Source: Dendrolimus kikuchii (Eukaryota; Arthropoda; Insecta; Lepidoptera; Lasiocampidae). Taken from it: 64,000 bases of DNA. Of this stretch, positions 1 to 9,930 are shown one piece after another (positions within the stretch are counted from its first letter, which is position 1; every line of letters begins with the position of its first letter). A program made the position numbers and the translations under genes. The stretch covers positions 13,740,001-13,804,000 of the forward strand of contig CM034412.1 of NCBI GenBank assembly GCA_019925095.2, given 5' to 3'. The notes beneath the pieces were generated by a model. The model searched no databases, had not been told where the DNA came from, and saw nothing but the letters and a program-made list of their open reading frames with translations.

Positions 1-1035
1 CAAAAGAAGACAGTCATAAATACTTTCAATCTTATTAGCTCAAACGCCGGCAGGTAGTAAATGGGCTTTGTCTACAGGTATGCAGGTGGCCCAAATTGTA
101 ACAATATTTTAGTGTACTCTGTAACACACTGTATCGCATACCGGTGATAAATATAATCATATATTCCGACCTTAGTGCATTTACTTATTTGAATACCGAG
201 ACACGTAGCGCAAGTGTTAGAAAGTGGAAACTGGAAAGTAATTCACTCGTACGCCCATATTAAACACCGTGTGTCGTAGAAACACAAGAAAATTTTAAAC
301 ACAAGGTAAACACAAGAAGTCCAAATGCCGAAAGGTAATAAACTGCAGGTGTGAATCGGTCTTTGTCGGTCATAACAATAATAATTTTTGGATATTTGAA
401 ATTTCCGTCGAAATAACCTTTGGCCGGTCGGCAAAGTACTATATATAGTAGATTGTAAATTCCGTATTGAACATTCTGTCTTGTCACGTATCAAATTCCA
501 AATACGTCCCTTTTAATGAATTTTACCCTACATAGATAAAGGTTCGCCTCACAAATCATGGGTTAAGCAAAGTAACTAGCAACCACATAAAGGTATGGTT
601 TGAGTGAACGTAGACGGCGATTTGTAATAATAGGGATGCGGACAGAACTATTACAATACATTCTAAAATTAATAACATATAACATAACAGGCGTTTCATC
701 TTAGTTTCAATTTTACTTGTAATTACTGTTTAAATAATAATTAATGCGCTATTTGACTATTTTAACTTGACAATCGACCAAAGCGGCGGTGAACCATCAA
801 GGCTAAAATTGCTGGGCAAAAACTTTTGCTAACACCGCAATGACATGCGCATAAGTAAAACATCAATATTAATGAGCGGAGTTTTATTGTTACCCATTTT
901 GGGTTTTACAAGTAGGCAATAAAATCGAAGCCCCGTAACCAAAGTGACAGCAGAATACAAAATAAAGAGGACTTCGTCAATCGGCAATGTGCAACTAAAC
1001 ATGAGTAATTGTTTCCTTTAGTTTAAAGTTTTAAG
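1..1035. other. AT-rich sequence, nothing recognised
   Basis: No coding region, RNA gene or repeat family shared with the rest of the window could be identified. The short open frames near 243-494 overlap on one strand and show no family resemblance. Confidence 0.5.
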
Positions 1036-1039
1036 TTTC

Positions 1040-1130
1040 AGAAAGGCGCTCCAGATCCTTTTCAGCGGTGTTAACCACCTACCATCAGGTGAGCCGTCTG
1101 CCAGTTGCTAATCTGAAAACATAAATAAAG
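1040..1130 (+). mobile_element. CR1-like LINE 3' tail, decayed
   Basis: The segment reads ...gttaaccacctaccatcagg, then gtgagccgtctgccagttgc, then an A-rich end. This is the terminal motif of the CR1-like LINE seen better at 1718-1953. Only the tail is left and no TSD was found. Confidence 0.6.
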
Positions 1131-1717
1131 AAGTTTTACTGCAAAGTTATTAATATCATGAACATAAAATTACAATATCACCATAAAATATAACTACTGT
1201 TTAAAAAATTATAATATTTAAGCTATTTGAATCTTGGAATTATTATTTCATAATCCACTAAACTTATACGAAATTAATAAGGCAGTTTGTTTTATTTGTG
1301 TGCGGTTTATTACATCTGAGGATATTAAATAACTACATAAAATAACTTGAACTATGATTTATTGATATTTACTTAATACTAGATATGATATGATATGATA
1401 GGATATATGAGTAACACGTACGCGAGTCGCGGTGCCTTTACGTGAACTGGTAATTTGACTGTCGAAAATAACGCGTGCTCGCGTAAATGCTGATTGTGCA
1501 TTCTGTACGGTGACACCGTACAATTTGAATATTTTAAAGAGTGCACACGTTTATACAAAATTGCAGTGAATAGAGAGCGCGTAGATTAGATGCACATCAA
1601 ATGTCATTGGTAGATGGCGAATCGAACTTTTGGATATATTGACAAGTCTAAATTTTGAGCTCGGATACGATACTACTTTGCATCCCTCTCCGTATTTTAC
1701 TGCCTGTATAACGAGGA
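1131..1717. other. Unassigned, with a short (GATAT)n run
   Basis: AT-rich sequence. A pentanucleotide run of GATAT lies at about 1381-1402. Nothing else was recognised. Confidence 0.5.
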
Positions 1718-1953
1718 GTGTTCCGAGGAACACACATTTCCTTGAGCTCCCACGCTCAACTTCGCAACTGTTCTCTAGAACATTTATTCCCGGTTTTCCC
1801 TTTGTGCTTTGACATGGGGTTCTTTAAGAAGGGCGTTATAAAATTGCTTAGAGGTCGGCAACGCGTTGGCGACACCCCTGGTGTTGCGAATGTCCATAGG
1901 CAGCGGTAACCACTTTCCATCAGGTCTGCCTGTTTGCCTGCTTCAGGCAATAA
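1718..1953 (+). mobile_element. CR1-like LINE 3' end (C-terminus of reverse transcriptase ORF plus tail)
   Basis: One frame reads MGFFKKGVIKLLRGRQRV and then GVANVHRQR before a stop at 1907-1909. This matches the usual C-terminal signature of arthropod CR1/jockey-type LINE ORFs (FK..V...L.GRQR, then VHGRR and stop), from recall of the family. The stop is followed by a short 3'UTR (cataggcagcggtaacc, then ccatcaggtctgcctg) and aataaaaaaa, where AATAAA merges with the poly(A). The copy is 5'-truncated and upstream codons are decayed. Its 3'UTR is nearly the same as the end of SINE-A in this window, which suggests this LINE type mobilises SINE-A. Confidence 0.75.
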
Positions 1954-2292
1954 AAAAAATCCACTTAAGATTATTTCAATCTGCCCGCTATGAATAGGAT
2001 CACCCCCTTTCCAAGGCTGTCCCATAAGCTGAAATTGGCAACCACTATAATGGATCTAACCCTCTCTGTGCCCATTATATAAATCGATTTCATCTAAACA
2101 TCCATTCGTATCGCTTCGTAATTGATGGAGATGGATTTGCCTTATGTATTTATTCACTATTGGGTATTTATTTGCTGTTGTTTATTTGAAATCTTGTTGA
2201 TGGTATATATGTTTAGCTCTCACCAAACTATCTAACCTAGTGGTCGGATTTCGACAAGAGTTAATTCAAATTATAAGTTTGAACATTATTAA

Positions 2293-3153
2293 CATACATA
2301 CATACATAACTTCACGCCAGTTCCCTTGCGGGGTAGGCACGAACAACAGAGCGCCATTCAGACTTATTCTTACACACCTCACTTGCTTCTTTGACATTCA
2401 TAACTCTTGTCATGCACGCTCGTCTGTTCTTAAGGCTCCTGACATCGCATTCTGCTAGTACACGATCCAAATTGATCAAGGAAGGTGTGTCGTGGCCTTC
2501 CACGACTTCTGCATCCATCCACTTTTGCATTGTATATCTGTTTAGTGATTCTTTCATCATGCATTCTTTCCACAGACCCGAACCACCGGAGCATTCCTTT
2601 CCTTACTTTCACCCCGACACTCTCTTTCAGACCAACTCTCTTTCTTACTTCGGTATTACGAACGCGGTCCGCGAGCGTCACTCCGCAGATTTTACGCAGT
2701 GCTCGCATCTCGACCGCGTTTACTCTACTTTCATGCTCTCTCTTCCATACCCAACTCTCGCTTCCATACGTGAGCGTAGGTACCAGCACCGCGTTGTGTA
2801 TGGCAAGCTGGGCCTTCTGGCTGAGGTTCTTAGCGCCTAGAAGTTTACCTAACGCTCCATTCACACTATTCCCCAAATTCACTCTTCTTTCTGTATCAGC
2901 GGTGTACCTTCCATCCCTGCTAAAAGCACATCCAAGATATACAAACTTATTCACTTGCTCCAGCATAACATCATCGACCATTACCCATGCATTCGTTCCA
3001 GTTTCTTCTCTTTCAAACACCATAACCTTTGTTTTCTTCGCATTCAAATGTGAGCCTCTCTCCTGACAGTCATCTTTCATCAATGTGACTAGTGTTTGCA
3101 CTTCTGATGGCGATTCGGATAAAAGCACGGCATCATCTGCATAAAGCAAGGTG
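2293..3153 (-). mobile_element. RTE1 LINE copy, longest in window, 5'-truncated
   Basis: The insertion is 861 bp and is flanked by the perfect 12-bp TSD gaacattattaa (2281-2292 and 3154-3165). Its 3' end, at the low-coordinate side, is a (catacata)n run equal to (ATGT)n on the coding strand, preceded by the conserved C-terminal coding end ..RAYPARELA and stop. A short tandem-repeat tail rather than poly(A) is typical of the RTE/BovB clade, and the protein motifs agree. Only the C-terminal third of the ORF remains. It is the youngest layer here, since it splits a Helitron-N fragment. Confidence 0.9.
2430..3149 (-). pseudogene. RTE1 reverse transcriptase C-terminal ORF, frameshifted
   Basis: The 239-residue frame begins inside the palm domain. 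YADD (residues 3-6) is the reverse transcriptase catalytic box, in the F/YADD form common in non-LTR elements. LNAKKTK follows at 35-41 (the usual LN..KT motif). YGSESWVW at 128-135, LRWFG at 187-191 and RGRPRHTFLDQ at 216-226 form the conserved segment after the RT domain in RTE-like LINEs. One extra base near 2475, compared with the copies at 15559 and 43380, shifts the frame so that the last ~60 codons (..RSLKNRRACMTR.. to ..YPARELA) continue in another frame at 2312-2480. The endonuclease domain and the N-terminal half of RT are absent. The frame has no real start codon; it is the edge of the truncation. The copy cannot be active. Confidence 0.85.
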
Positions 3154-3172
3154 GAACATTATTAAGGTTCTA

Positions 3173-3667
3173 AAAAATACACAATACTGCTAAACTTATA
3201 ATTAACAATTGTGAAAGTAAAGTGGACTGACGAGCAGAGAAGTAGCTGCATTTCATGCCCATTAACCAGGTACGTGCGTGCTCATTCTCAAATTCCCATC
3301 AAATTCCCGCCGCAACAGTTATAGTTATTTGTAGCGATAGGTTTAATGCTATTTGTATCATGTACCATATCGTTATTAATTTTGATATTATAATGACGTT
3401 AAATATTGCCGGATAATCTATGTTTATACACAAACGTAGCTATTCGTTAACGGCGTTATTTTTAACGCTATAAATAAGACGCATTTGTTGTAACGTTGCA
3501 CTTGCATCATAAAAAAACATAGACATAGCCAATGACAGTACTAATGTCAAACTATGTCACTGTCAAGAGAGTTTTAAAAATAAAAAGCTGCGACGACGGT
3601 TATGTTGAGACTCGCTCGAAATTCAAAAATATCACCTGTTATAATTCTTTTATAAATATTATTCCAG
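3173..3667. other. Unassigned; contains a ~75-bp repeat shared with 49000-49075
   Basis: At 3235-3310 the text catgcccattaaccaggtac, then gtgcgtgctcattctcaaat, recurs at 49020-49075 with a few changes. The class of this repeat is unknown. The remainder is AT-rich and shows nothing else. Confidence 0.45.
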
Positions 3668-3678
3668 ACTATTCAAAA

Positions 3679-4004
3679 TCGCCATCAGAACTGCAAACAC
3701 TAGTCACAATGATGAAAGATGACTGCCAGGCCAGAGGCTTCCATTTGAATGCGAAGAAAACTAAGGCTATGGTGTTTGAAAGAGAAGAAACCAGAACGAA
3801 TGCAAGGATAATGGTCGATGATGTTATGCTGGAGCAAGTGAGTGAGTTTGTATATCTTGGATGTGCTTTTAACAGGGATGGAAGGTACACCGCTGATATA
3901 GAAAGAAGAGTGAATTTGGGGAATAGTGTGAATGGAGCTTTAGGTAATCTTCTAGGCGCCTACCTCGCAAGGGAACTGGCGTGAAGTTATGTATGTATGT
4001 ATGT
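3679..4004 (+). mobile_element. RTE1 LINE copy with large internal deletion
   Basis: The 326-bp insertion lies between perfect 11-bp TSDs (actattcaaaa, 3668-3678 and 4005-4015) and ends in (atgt)n. Its frame reads LNAKKTKAMVFEREE and VYLGCAFNRDGRY, then GNSVNGALGNLLGA, and jumps directly to YLARELA and stop. About 500 bp present in the 2293-3153 copy are missing at the junction (tctaggcg / cctacctcgc), which has 2-3 bases of microhomology. The 150-codon open frame starting at 3532 is a chance fusion of flanking sequence to the LINE and is not a gene. Confidence 0.9.
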
Positions 4005-4015
4005 ACTATTCAAAA

Positions 4016-5240
4016 CTTCCTTTAACGTTATTAAAATAACTACGTGTTCCCGCTGGGGTGAGTTCCTATCCAGATATGTGTAAAACTGTAACTGTTCTAC
4101 TACTTAAAACTAAATATAATTAATTGAGCTGATTTAGTTTTCTAACGGAGGACACAGTGTCAAACCTAATGCCTGTTCTTCGTCATCTAATTCCAGGACC
4201 AAGGCTACTCTTACCCTGCCTAAGGAAACCTATACAACCAAGCCAACATATACTAGACACGGACAATTACCGATCAAGATAATATTAGAGCTGTGGACTC
4301 GAAGGTCTTCCAAGGCTTCGACAGGCCAGTGTACCCCCTTAGAAGTCCACTGATTGTCATGGAACAGATTTAATATACTACATAATTATCTTGTATAGTT
4401 CATTGACCCACCTAAACCTATTCTGTGGCCAAGGAGGAGGAGCTGACTCCAGTGACTCCTTCCCTACGTCACATTGGCTATAGTCAATAACTATAATATT
4501 ATATAATGACAGTTGAAACTTGAGCATAATATACAAACACTAATAATAATTTGAAATCTACCTACACTTAAAAATAGCTCTTTTCTAAAAACCCTCATCC
4601 ATAATGTGTATTAATAAAACACTAGAGTGTACCTACTTTAAACATGTCTCTCGTCGTTAAAGCTAAAAACAAAGATGTACATTATAGCAAGGTTATTGGA
4701 AATTCAATTTTAAAACTAGGAACAATAAGGTTGAATGTTGCTCGTGGTTCTGAGGCTACCAGATGCTTTAACAGCCTCTCTGGTTCAAATTTAGGTCACT
4801 ACACCGAGCGGCAGATGTGTCGGGCTGGTTTAAGTTATTGAAAAACTGGGGTCTAGATTATATAAAGGCTTTGCACTGCCGTAATATTAAATGTGAAACT
4901 ATTTTTATTTGTACAGTAGCATAAAAATAATACTGCTGTGAACCTATAATAATCATTTGCAAACAGGTTCTTTATTACCCTTGGAATTTAGATTATCTGT
5001 AACTATTTAATGATAGTTTTAATATTTCACTGTCACTTGTTTACGATATTTGTCTCAGCTTTTGAGTATTGATATGTAACCTTCTATTGTAAAGCGTTAA
5101 TCCCTTTGTGTTCGCCTTCTAGTAAGATATCATAAACTAAATAACTATCGTTCTAATTTCGCTGCAATTCCTTAGAAGCCATGTTTTTCAAATTAAGCTT
5201 ACAAGTTTTAAAATTTCAATGAATACATGTTTATTGGAGG
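4016..5240. other. Unassigned intergenic sequence
   Basis: AT-rich with a slightly GC-richer patch at 4140-4480. The 65-codon frame at 4644-4841 has no recognisable motif and no support as a gene. No repeat shared with other parts of the window was seen. Confidence 0.45.
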
Positions 5241-5740
5241 TCCATATCTATTTTGCGAATATATAAAGCCAGCCCGTTGAGACGGAGTTAGTTGAGTTCC
5301 AACTGTGATCGAGGCGTAACACAGACCTTACATATTTTATATATTACGATCTTCTGCTTTACGGTTGTGTTTGTAAAAATTGTGAATTATATGTGTGTTC
5401 CGGACAGAGAGCCCATGGGAGTACATCTTCTCTCCGCGTCCCTCATACCGCCGACGCCCATAGCTCGCACAGTTAGCAGCTAGGCGTCGGACGGAATATA
5501 TATAAAGCGGCCTTGGAGGCCGGAGCATGCACACATGCATATTTCACAAGCACTTGTACTTAATCTCACGACTCTCTCTCTCTGCCATTCAGTATTATAT
5601 TCTCTGTTACTTGTCTACGTACAGTTTTAAATTAATTGTTAATATCAAAATAGAGAGAGAAGACTCAACTGCCAACAATAATGTGTGGTACTTTTAATAA
5701 AGTTTGTGTACTTTCTTTCGACAACAAATTTTCAAACAAA
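5241..5740 (+). mobile_element. LTR-like promoter/polyadenylation region (candidate solo LTR remnants)
   Basis: A TATA box (atatataaagcc, ~5262) is followed by gagttagttgagttccaac and, further on, by attacgatcttctgctttac. Diverged versions of both stretches occur in the same order after a TATA box at 49842. A second TATA (tatataaagcgg, ~5503) is followed by an AATAAAG at about 5695, a spacing that fits an LTR R region. LTR ends and target duplications were not located, so this could also be an unrelated promoter-like repeat. Confidence 0.35.
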
Positions 5741-5794
5741 TAAATTACTTTGACTTTGACTTTTGACATCTAATTTTGAATCCAGCAAAATTCG

Positions 5795-6112
5795 TAACAA
5801 TACACATACGTACATCTTTTTCACATCGGGTGGGTAGAGACTACGAATCTCCATTTGCGACGATCCTAAAAAACAACTTTGGCTTCATCTATTTTCATTA
5901 ATCTGTTCATTAATGCATGTTTATTTGTGATTATTGCTATTAGATCATGGTGTTTACATTGCGAAATATCGACACCAACTGTACTATTCACAATGCTATC
6001 ATATACTTGTTTTGTGATTCTGTACTCATACCCAAACCACTGTGACATTCCTTATTCAACTCTTGTTATTAGATCTTCTTTCAATCCACAATGTTCTCTT
6101 AATACAGTTTTC
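5795..6112 (-). mobile_element. RTE2 LINE 3' end, decayed
   Basis: The minus strand carries WFGYEYRITKQVYDS, then RLMKIDEAKVVF and stop, and then RRKWRFVVSTHP in another frame. These align with the RTE1 segments LRWFG.VERM..RITKQIY, CMTRVMNVKEA and KWRSVVRAYP, but with many differences. The end is a degenerate atgtacgtatgtgtat tail. It is an older relative of RTE1, broken by stops. Confidence 0.65.
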
Positions 6113-6116
6113 TAAA

Positions 6117-6400
6117 TAACAGCCCATAAGCGTTCCATTGCTGGGCTCGGGGTCCCATTTATAAGGGGAACGGACAATACACCCGTCACACTTGCCCAGC
6201 GCGGATTAGCAGGACACGTCGGTTATCTTGATGTGCAGATTTCATCCCAATGCTTTTTTTCACCATTAACGTGGTAATTGTAACAATATAATATTAGGCC
6301 AAAAAACTGCCTTAGGGTTGCCTGCTTTCCGGTCAGGAATCGAACTCATGTACTTTGTGTTTAGGACGCGAGTTCATAAACTACTAAGCTTACCACGTCC
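6117..6400 (-). mobile_element. SINE2 (tRNA-headed), near full length
   Basis: On the minus strand the copy starts at a tRNA-like head (ggtaagcttagtagtttatg, then gagttcgattcctgacc as the B-box region). It runs through gttacaattaccacg, ctgcacatcaagata and a ggacaatacacccg counterpart, and ends in gcccagcaatggaacgct and gggctgtta. The 44488-44770 copy has the same order. Point decay is heavy. Confidence 0.75.
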
Positions 6401-6623
6401 ACGTGTTGGGTATACCGTGAAATTATGGGTGAAAAATTGCAAAAAATTTGCATTTCTGTCTGAAGGATTTTTTTGCTATATCTTCAAAACCCAAAATCCA
6501 ATCACAATGAAATATATGGGACTGATTAGACGCTTTGCTGATACCAGCGCAAAAAGAATCATTAAAATCGGTTCAGAAACAACAAAGATATAGCTGAACA
6601 TGCATAAAAATTTATATTTACAC

Positions 6624-6835
6624 TAGCTGTCCCGGCAGACGTTGTTCTGCCCTGAAAAAATAAAACTTAGAACCCTATTCCAGCGTCACCTACCGGGTCC
6701 AAATGTAGGCTATCCTATCTTTCAAGTCGGATCAAACTGCACACGGTGTGCACATTCGATTAAAATCGGTCAAGTAGGACTCCATCGCGGACAAACAACG
6801 TGACACGTAATTTATATATATTAAGATGAGAAATT
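6624..6835 (-). mobile_element. Helitron-B, non-autonomous
   Basis: Its 3' end, read on the minus strand, is ggcagaacaacgtctgcc (a 6-bp stem with a 6-base loop), then gggacagctag, followed by T. That is a canonical Helitron terminus. The body (aatcggtcaagta, then cgcggacaaacaacgtgac, then taatttatatatattaag) matches 55131-55345 and, in part, 48772-48971 and 52500-52761. No protein-coding part is present. Confidence 0.75.
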
Positions 6836-7154
6836 GAGAAGTAGAGACTCCTCCTTTTTTGAAGTCGGTTATTAATAAATCGTGTAATCGCTTTAAGCTT
6901 TGGTAATGCACCACACTCTGACTCATATTAAAAAGATTGTGACAGAACTGTAACGAATATTTCCAGTTAAAGAGTTGTTGATAAAGCGAAATCTTACCTA
7001 AAATCGACACGTTCATATTATGTATCTAGCTAGTCATTTTTTATTTATGTTTTTATTAAAATGGAGGATGGATGGTTTGTATAAAATAGAGACGGGTAAC
7101 TGGTGTGAGACACTAATGTCACTCAAACTTTTTTTTAAATTTTTTTATTAACGT

Positions 7155-7720
7155 CGATTGTAGCCTACAATACAACGGCGCCTGGCTTAAAGGCCTCGTT
7201 GCCAAGCCTTAAACATAAAACAAAATACAAACTATAGGTAAATATTACTCGTGGCGCAACCAGCGATGTTGCCCACAACTATAATAGAAAAAAAAATAAG
7301 AAATTAATCCGTCTGTCTGTCTGTCAGTCAGTTACTACCCAGAGAATTGCGAATTGATTAAAAGATTAGGTATACAGTCGTCAATAGATGTAAAATTCAC
7401 TACAGTACTTAACTAATATCTGTTATGGATAACAGGTACGTCCATTGACAACTCTCTAACTTTATACTTCCTCCTGTTGTAATGTTTTTTTTTATTTTTT
7501 TATTACATGAGTTCAGCAGACAAGCAGACAGCCCACTTAATGGAAAGCGGTTACCATCGCCTATGGACATTTGCAACACCAAAGGTGCTACAAATGCGCT
7601 GCTGCTCTCTTAAAGGAGACTGGAACCTGGTCACTGGAACACAACATAAGGTTGTTATGGCGGCATACTCTAGACCAGGGGTGGTCGCCATCCAGTCGAG
7701 CAAATACCCTACGAACTGGC
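7155..7720 (-). repeat. Inverted-duplication block, left arm (partner 16489-17127)
   Basis: From cgattgtagcctacaatac through ggcgcctggcttaaaggcct, then aaacataaaacaaaatacaa, a (ctgt)n patch, gtatacagtcgtcaatagat and gtacgtccattgacaactct, and on into a SINE-A, this stretch matches the reverse complement of 16575-17127. The SINE-A sits at the same internal position in both arms, so it was present before duplication, or the whole block is one larger mobile unit. Confidence 0.75.
7485..7720 (-). mobile_element. SINE-A copy, 5'-truncated
   Basis: The poly(T) side lies at 7485-7501. It belongs to the same sub-variant as the copy at 16489 (tttgctcgactggatggcga on the sense strand), as expected for a shared origin. 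The 5' ~75 bp are missing. Confidence 0.85.
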
Positions 7721-7982
7721 AAACTAAAAGGTCATCGTATCGTACCTTATGGATCAGAACAACTTTTGCAAGTAAACAAAATGCACCAATGAGATCACAT
7801 TTATATTGCAAAATCGATCAGCTCGTCAAGATGGTCTCGCTAAGTAGTTTCGAAATAAAGCACAAATAGATATATTGGCTGTTAACTTTCAATAATAACG
7901 AACGAGAAGAATTCTTACGGATTGAAGAGTAAACACAGCATTCACTTAGCACCACATACACACATGTACACGTTTAGTAAGT

Positions 7983-8166
7983 CACTAATGCCGGAACACA
8001 ACCTTGAGTTGTGTTCCGGCATTAGTGAGCAGGTTCCAGTCTCCCTTAAGAGAGCAGCAGCGCATTTGCAGCACCTTTGTTGTTGCAAATGTCTATAGGC
8101 GATGGTAACCGCTTTCCATCAAGTGGGCCGTCTGTCTGTCTGCTGAACTTCTTCAATAAAAAAAAA
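7983..8166 (+). mobile_element. SINE-A copy with inverted 5' end (foldback)
   Basis: The first 20 bases (7983-8002) are the perfect reverse complement of the SINE-A body at 8008-8027, separated by cttga. From 8008 on the copy runs normally to the AATAAA and poly(A) at 8155-8166. An inverted 5' segment next to a truncated body is the mark of twin-primed or snap-back reverse transcription. Confidence 0.85.
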
Positions 8167-8189
8167 GGAACTTTGTTATTATATAAGTA

Positions 8190-8415
8190 GACAATGCAGC
8201 AGAGAAGTCTAGCCATGCCGCCTCCGCCAGGTCCCGGTCAAAGGCCCAAGAAATGTTGGCTTGACGTTGTGAAGAATGGTATGCATACCAATGGTCTCAA
8301 AACGGGGATGCTGAATACCGTGCGAAGTGGAGTAGAAAAAGTAAGAAAGCGAAACCTGGGCGTCGGAGCGAACGCTCCGATCGCAACCGGGATTTAACGC
8401 TCGGATGATGATGGT
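8190..8415 (+). mobile_element. RTE3-like LINE C-terminal fragment
   Basis: The frame reads RPKKCWLDVVKNGMHTNGL and, after a one-base shift near 8308, YRAKWSRKSKKAKPG. This is the end of a LINE ORF of the type GRPKKRW.DVVK.DM...L...DA.DR.KWR.K.RKADP (family recall). It is followed by an atgatgatgg tail. The frame is broken and the 5' part is absent. Confidence 0.7.
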
Positions 8416-8639
8416 AACGCAGGTACTGCCCTCGAGATTTCCGTTTTCCATTACTCAGTTGTGAGTAAAATACGTGATTGGGTAACTTGGCAGGGTCCAT
8501 ACGTACAAAATGTCCACATATAAAGAAACCGGGTGACGTATGTATCTCTAGAGACCTTACGTAGCGTGGACTGTTGTCAAACACCTGAAGTGATTCCCGA
8601 CTAGTGGTGTGTAACTCCGGAGTGATTAACTCAAAAGAT

Positions 8640-8983
8640 ATATATCTGAAGCGAAGAGTGATTAGATCTGTATATCTCTTGCGTTCAAAATGTGCCTTAT
8701 ATCTTTAACTCTTTAGTTCATTCCTGTTCCACGCGATGACTATAGATCCGAATATATATCTGACGCGAAGAGTGATTAGATCTGTATATCACTTGCGTTC
8801 AAAATGTGTCTTTATATCTTTAACTCTTTAGTTCATTCCTGTTCCACGCGATGACTATAGATCCGAACATATATCCGACGCGAAGAGTGATTAGATCTGT
8901 ATATCACTTGCGTTCAAAATGTGTCTTTATATCTTTAACTCTTTAGTTCATTCCTGTTCCACGCCATGACTTTAGATCCGTAT
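8640..8983. repeat. Tandem array, three copies of a ~115-bp unit
   Basis: The unit begins gcgaagagtgattagatctg and recurs at 8651, 8765 and 8880. It contains cttgcgttcaaaatgtg, ctctttagttcattcctgtt and cacgcgatgactatagatcc. Copies differ at a handful of bases; the third has cacgccatgacttt. The unit shares gagtga and gatatatatc words with the hairpin at 9371-9419. Confidence 0.9.
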
Positions 8984-9370
8984 GAGTAGAAATTAGAAAG
9001 AAAAGAGAAAGAATGATTAGCCCGCGCACTGCGCATGCGTAGTATTATTGCCGCTGCCTACACCTTCGGGTAATGAAGGCGTGAAGATATAGATAGATAA
9101 ATTATAAGAATCTTCTATACTATGTAATTTAGTCCAAATTGAGGCGTAGGATAGTTTTCGAATTATGCACTAAATATTTTTAATTACATAAATATTTACT
9201 AAAAGTCAAAAGCCATCTAAATGGCGTGTGTGTTATTTAAATGTCAGACATTTTGCGTTGCCACAGGTACGCGTGTCGTCTCTGCTAGTATATCACTCAC
9301 AGATAATAACTCATCTTGTCTGCAATTGACACTGACACTATTCTCTGTAAAGATAAAGAGTTAAAGATAT
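8984..9370. other. Unassigned spacer between tandem array and hairpin
   Basis: No family was recognised. With its neighbours it may form one non-autonomous element (tagtggtgtgtaac at ~8601 faces a reverse-complementary ccactacaca at ~9451), but no target duplication was found. Confidence 0.3.
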
Positions 9371-9419
9371 AAAAGAGTGATATATATCTTTGTATCAAAA
9401 AGATATATATCACTCTTTT
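9371..9419. repeat. Perfect 21-bp hairpin
   Basis: Arms at 9371-9391 and 9399-9419 are exact reverse complements (aaaagagtgatatatatctt plus t), with a 7-base loop gtatcaa. The stem is AT-rich. It may be a subterminal structure of a non-autonomous DNA transposon covering the tandem array to its left. Confidence 0.9.
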
Positions 9420-9930
9420 CTTCTTGGTGAGTGATTTTTCCACTACACATCCAATATTTTCTTTAAATTTTCGTCTTCATTTCGTCCAATACGGTAAGAT
9501 AAAATCTCAACTGCAACAGTAATTGGTACAGACTAAAAGCCTTAAACTGGAAATTAGTCTCCATCTTTGTTAACTTGCGATTTGAAAGAGACCCCTTGCT
9601 CAATTATTCACCAGCCATTTCCTCAGACAAAGAACGCTTTGCTTACAGATCATTAAGCTCAATAATAGAATCGGGGAAGCTGAATAATTTATTGTTCCAA
9701 TACAACCCACGTCTACGAGGAAATTATTTATGGTAACAATTGGTGTTTTATACATCTAGCGTTTATAGACTTCTTCTGTTCCATAAGGCCTCGTCGCAGT
9801 GCCGCCTATCTATAAGGCAGAGTGTGCGTCGCTCTCGGCGCCGACGTTTTCAAAGACCCTGCGCCTGTGTTATGGCCGAAGCCTGGCGGGGTAGCAAAGC
9901 AAGGCACGCTACGAGCGCTTCCTATACTCA
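9420..9930. other. Unassigned
   Basis: A GC-richer patch lies at 9780-9920. No coding family or repeat was recognised. Confidence 0.45.

Larger units (their letters stand above)
2237..3172 (-). mobile_element. Helitron-N 3' terminal fragment, split by an RTE1 insertion
   Basis: Read on the minus strand, the sequence after the RTE1 insertion ends with a cttataatttgaattaactc stretch, then a tcg-containing stem and CTAG. It matches the 3' end of the intact Helitron-N at 47193-47561. The fragment occupies 2237-2292 and resumes at 3154 for a short distance (aaggttct) before homology is lost. The 5' end was not located. Confidence 0.6.

Noticed and set aside
3532..3984. 150-codon frame starting upstream of an RTE1 copy
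   Set aside because: The first ~45 codons are flanking host sequence joined by chance to the RTE1 frame across its target duplication.
4644..4841. 65-codon frame with an ATG (MSLVVKAKNKDVHYS...)
   Set aside because: Short, no recognisable family, no splice or promoter context that could be supported.
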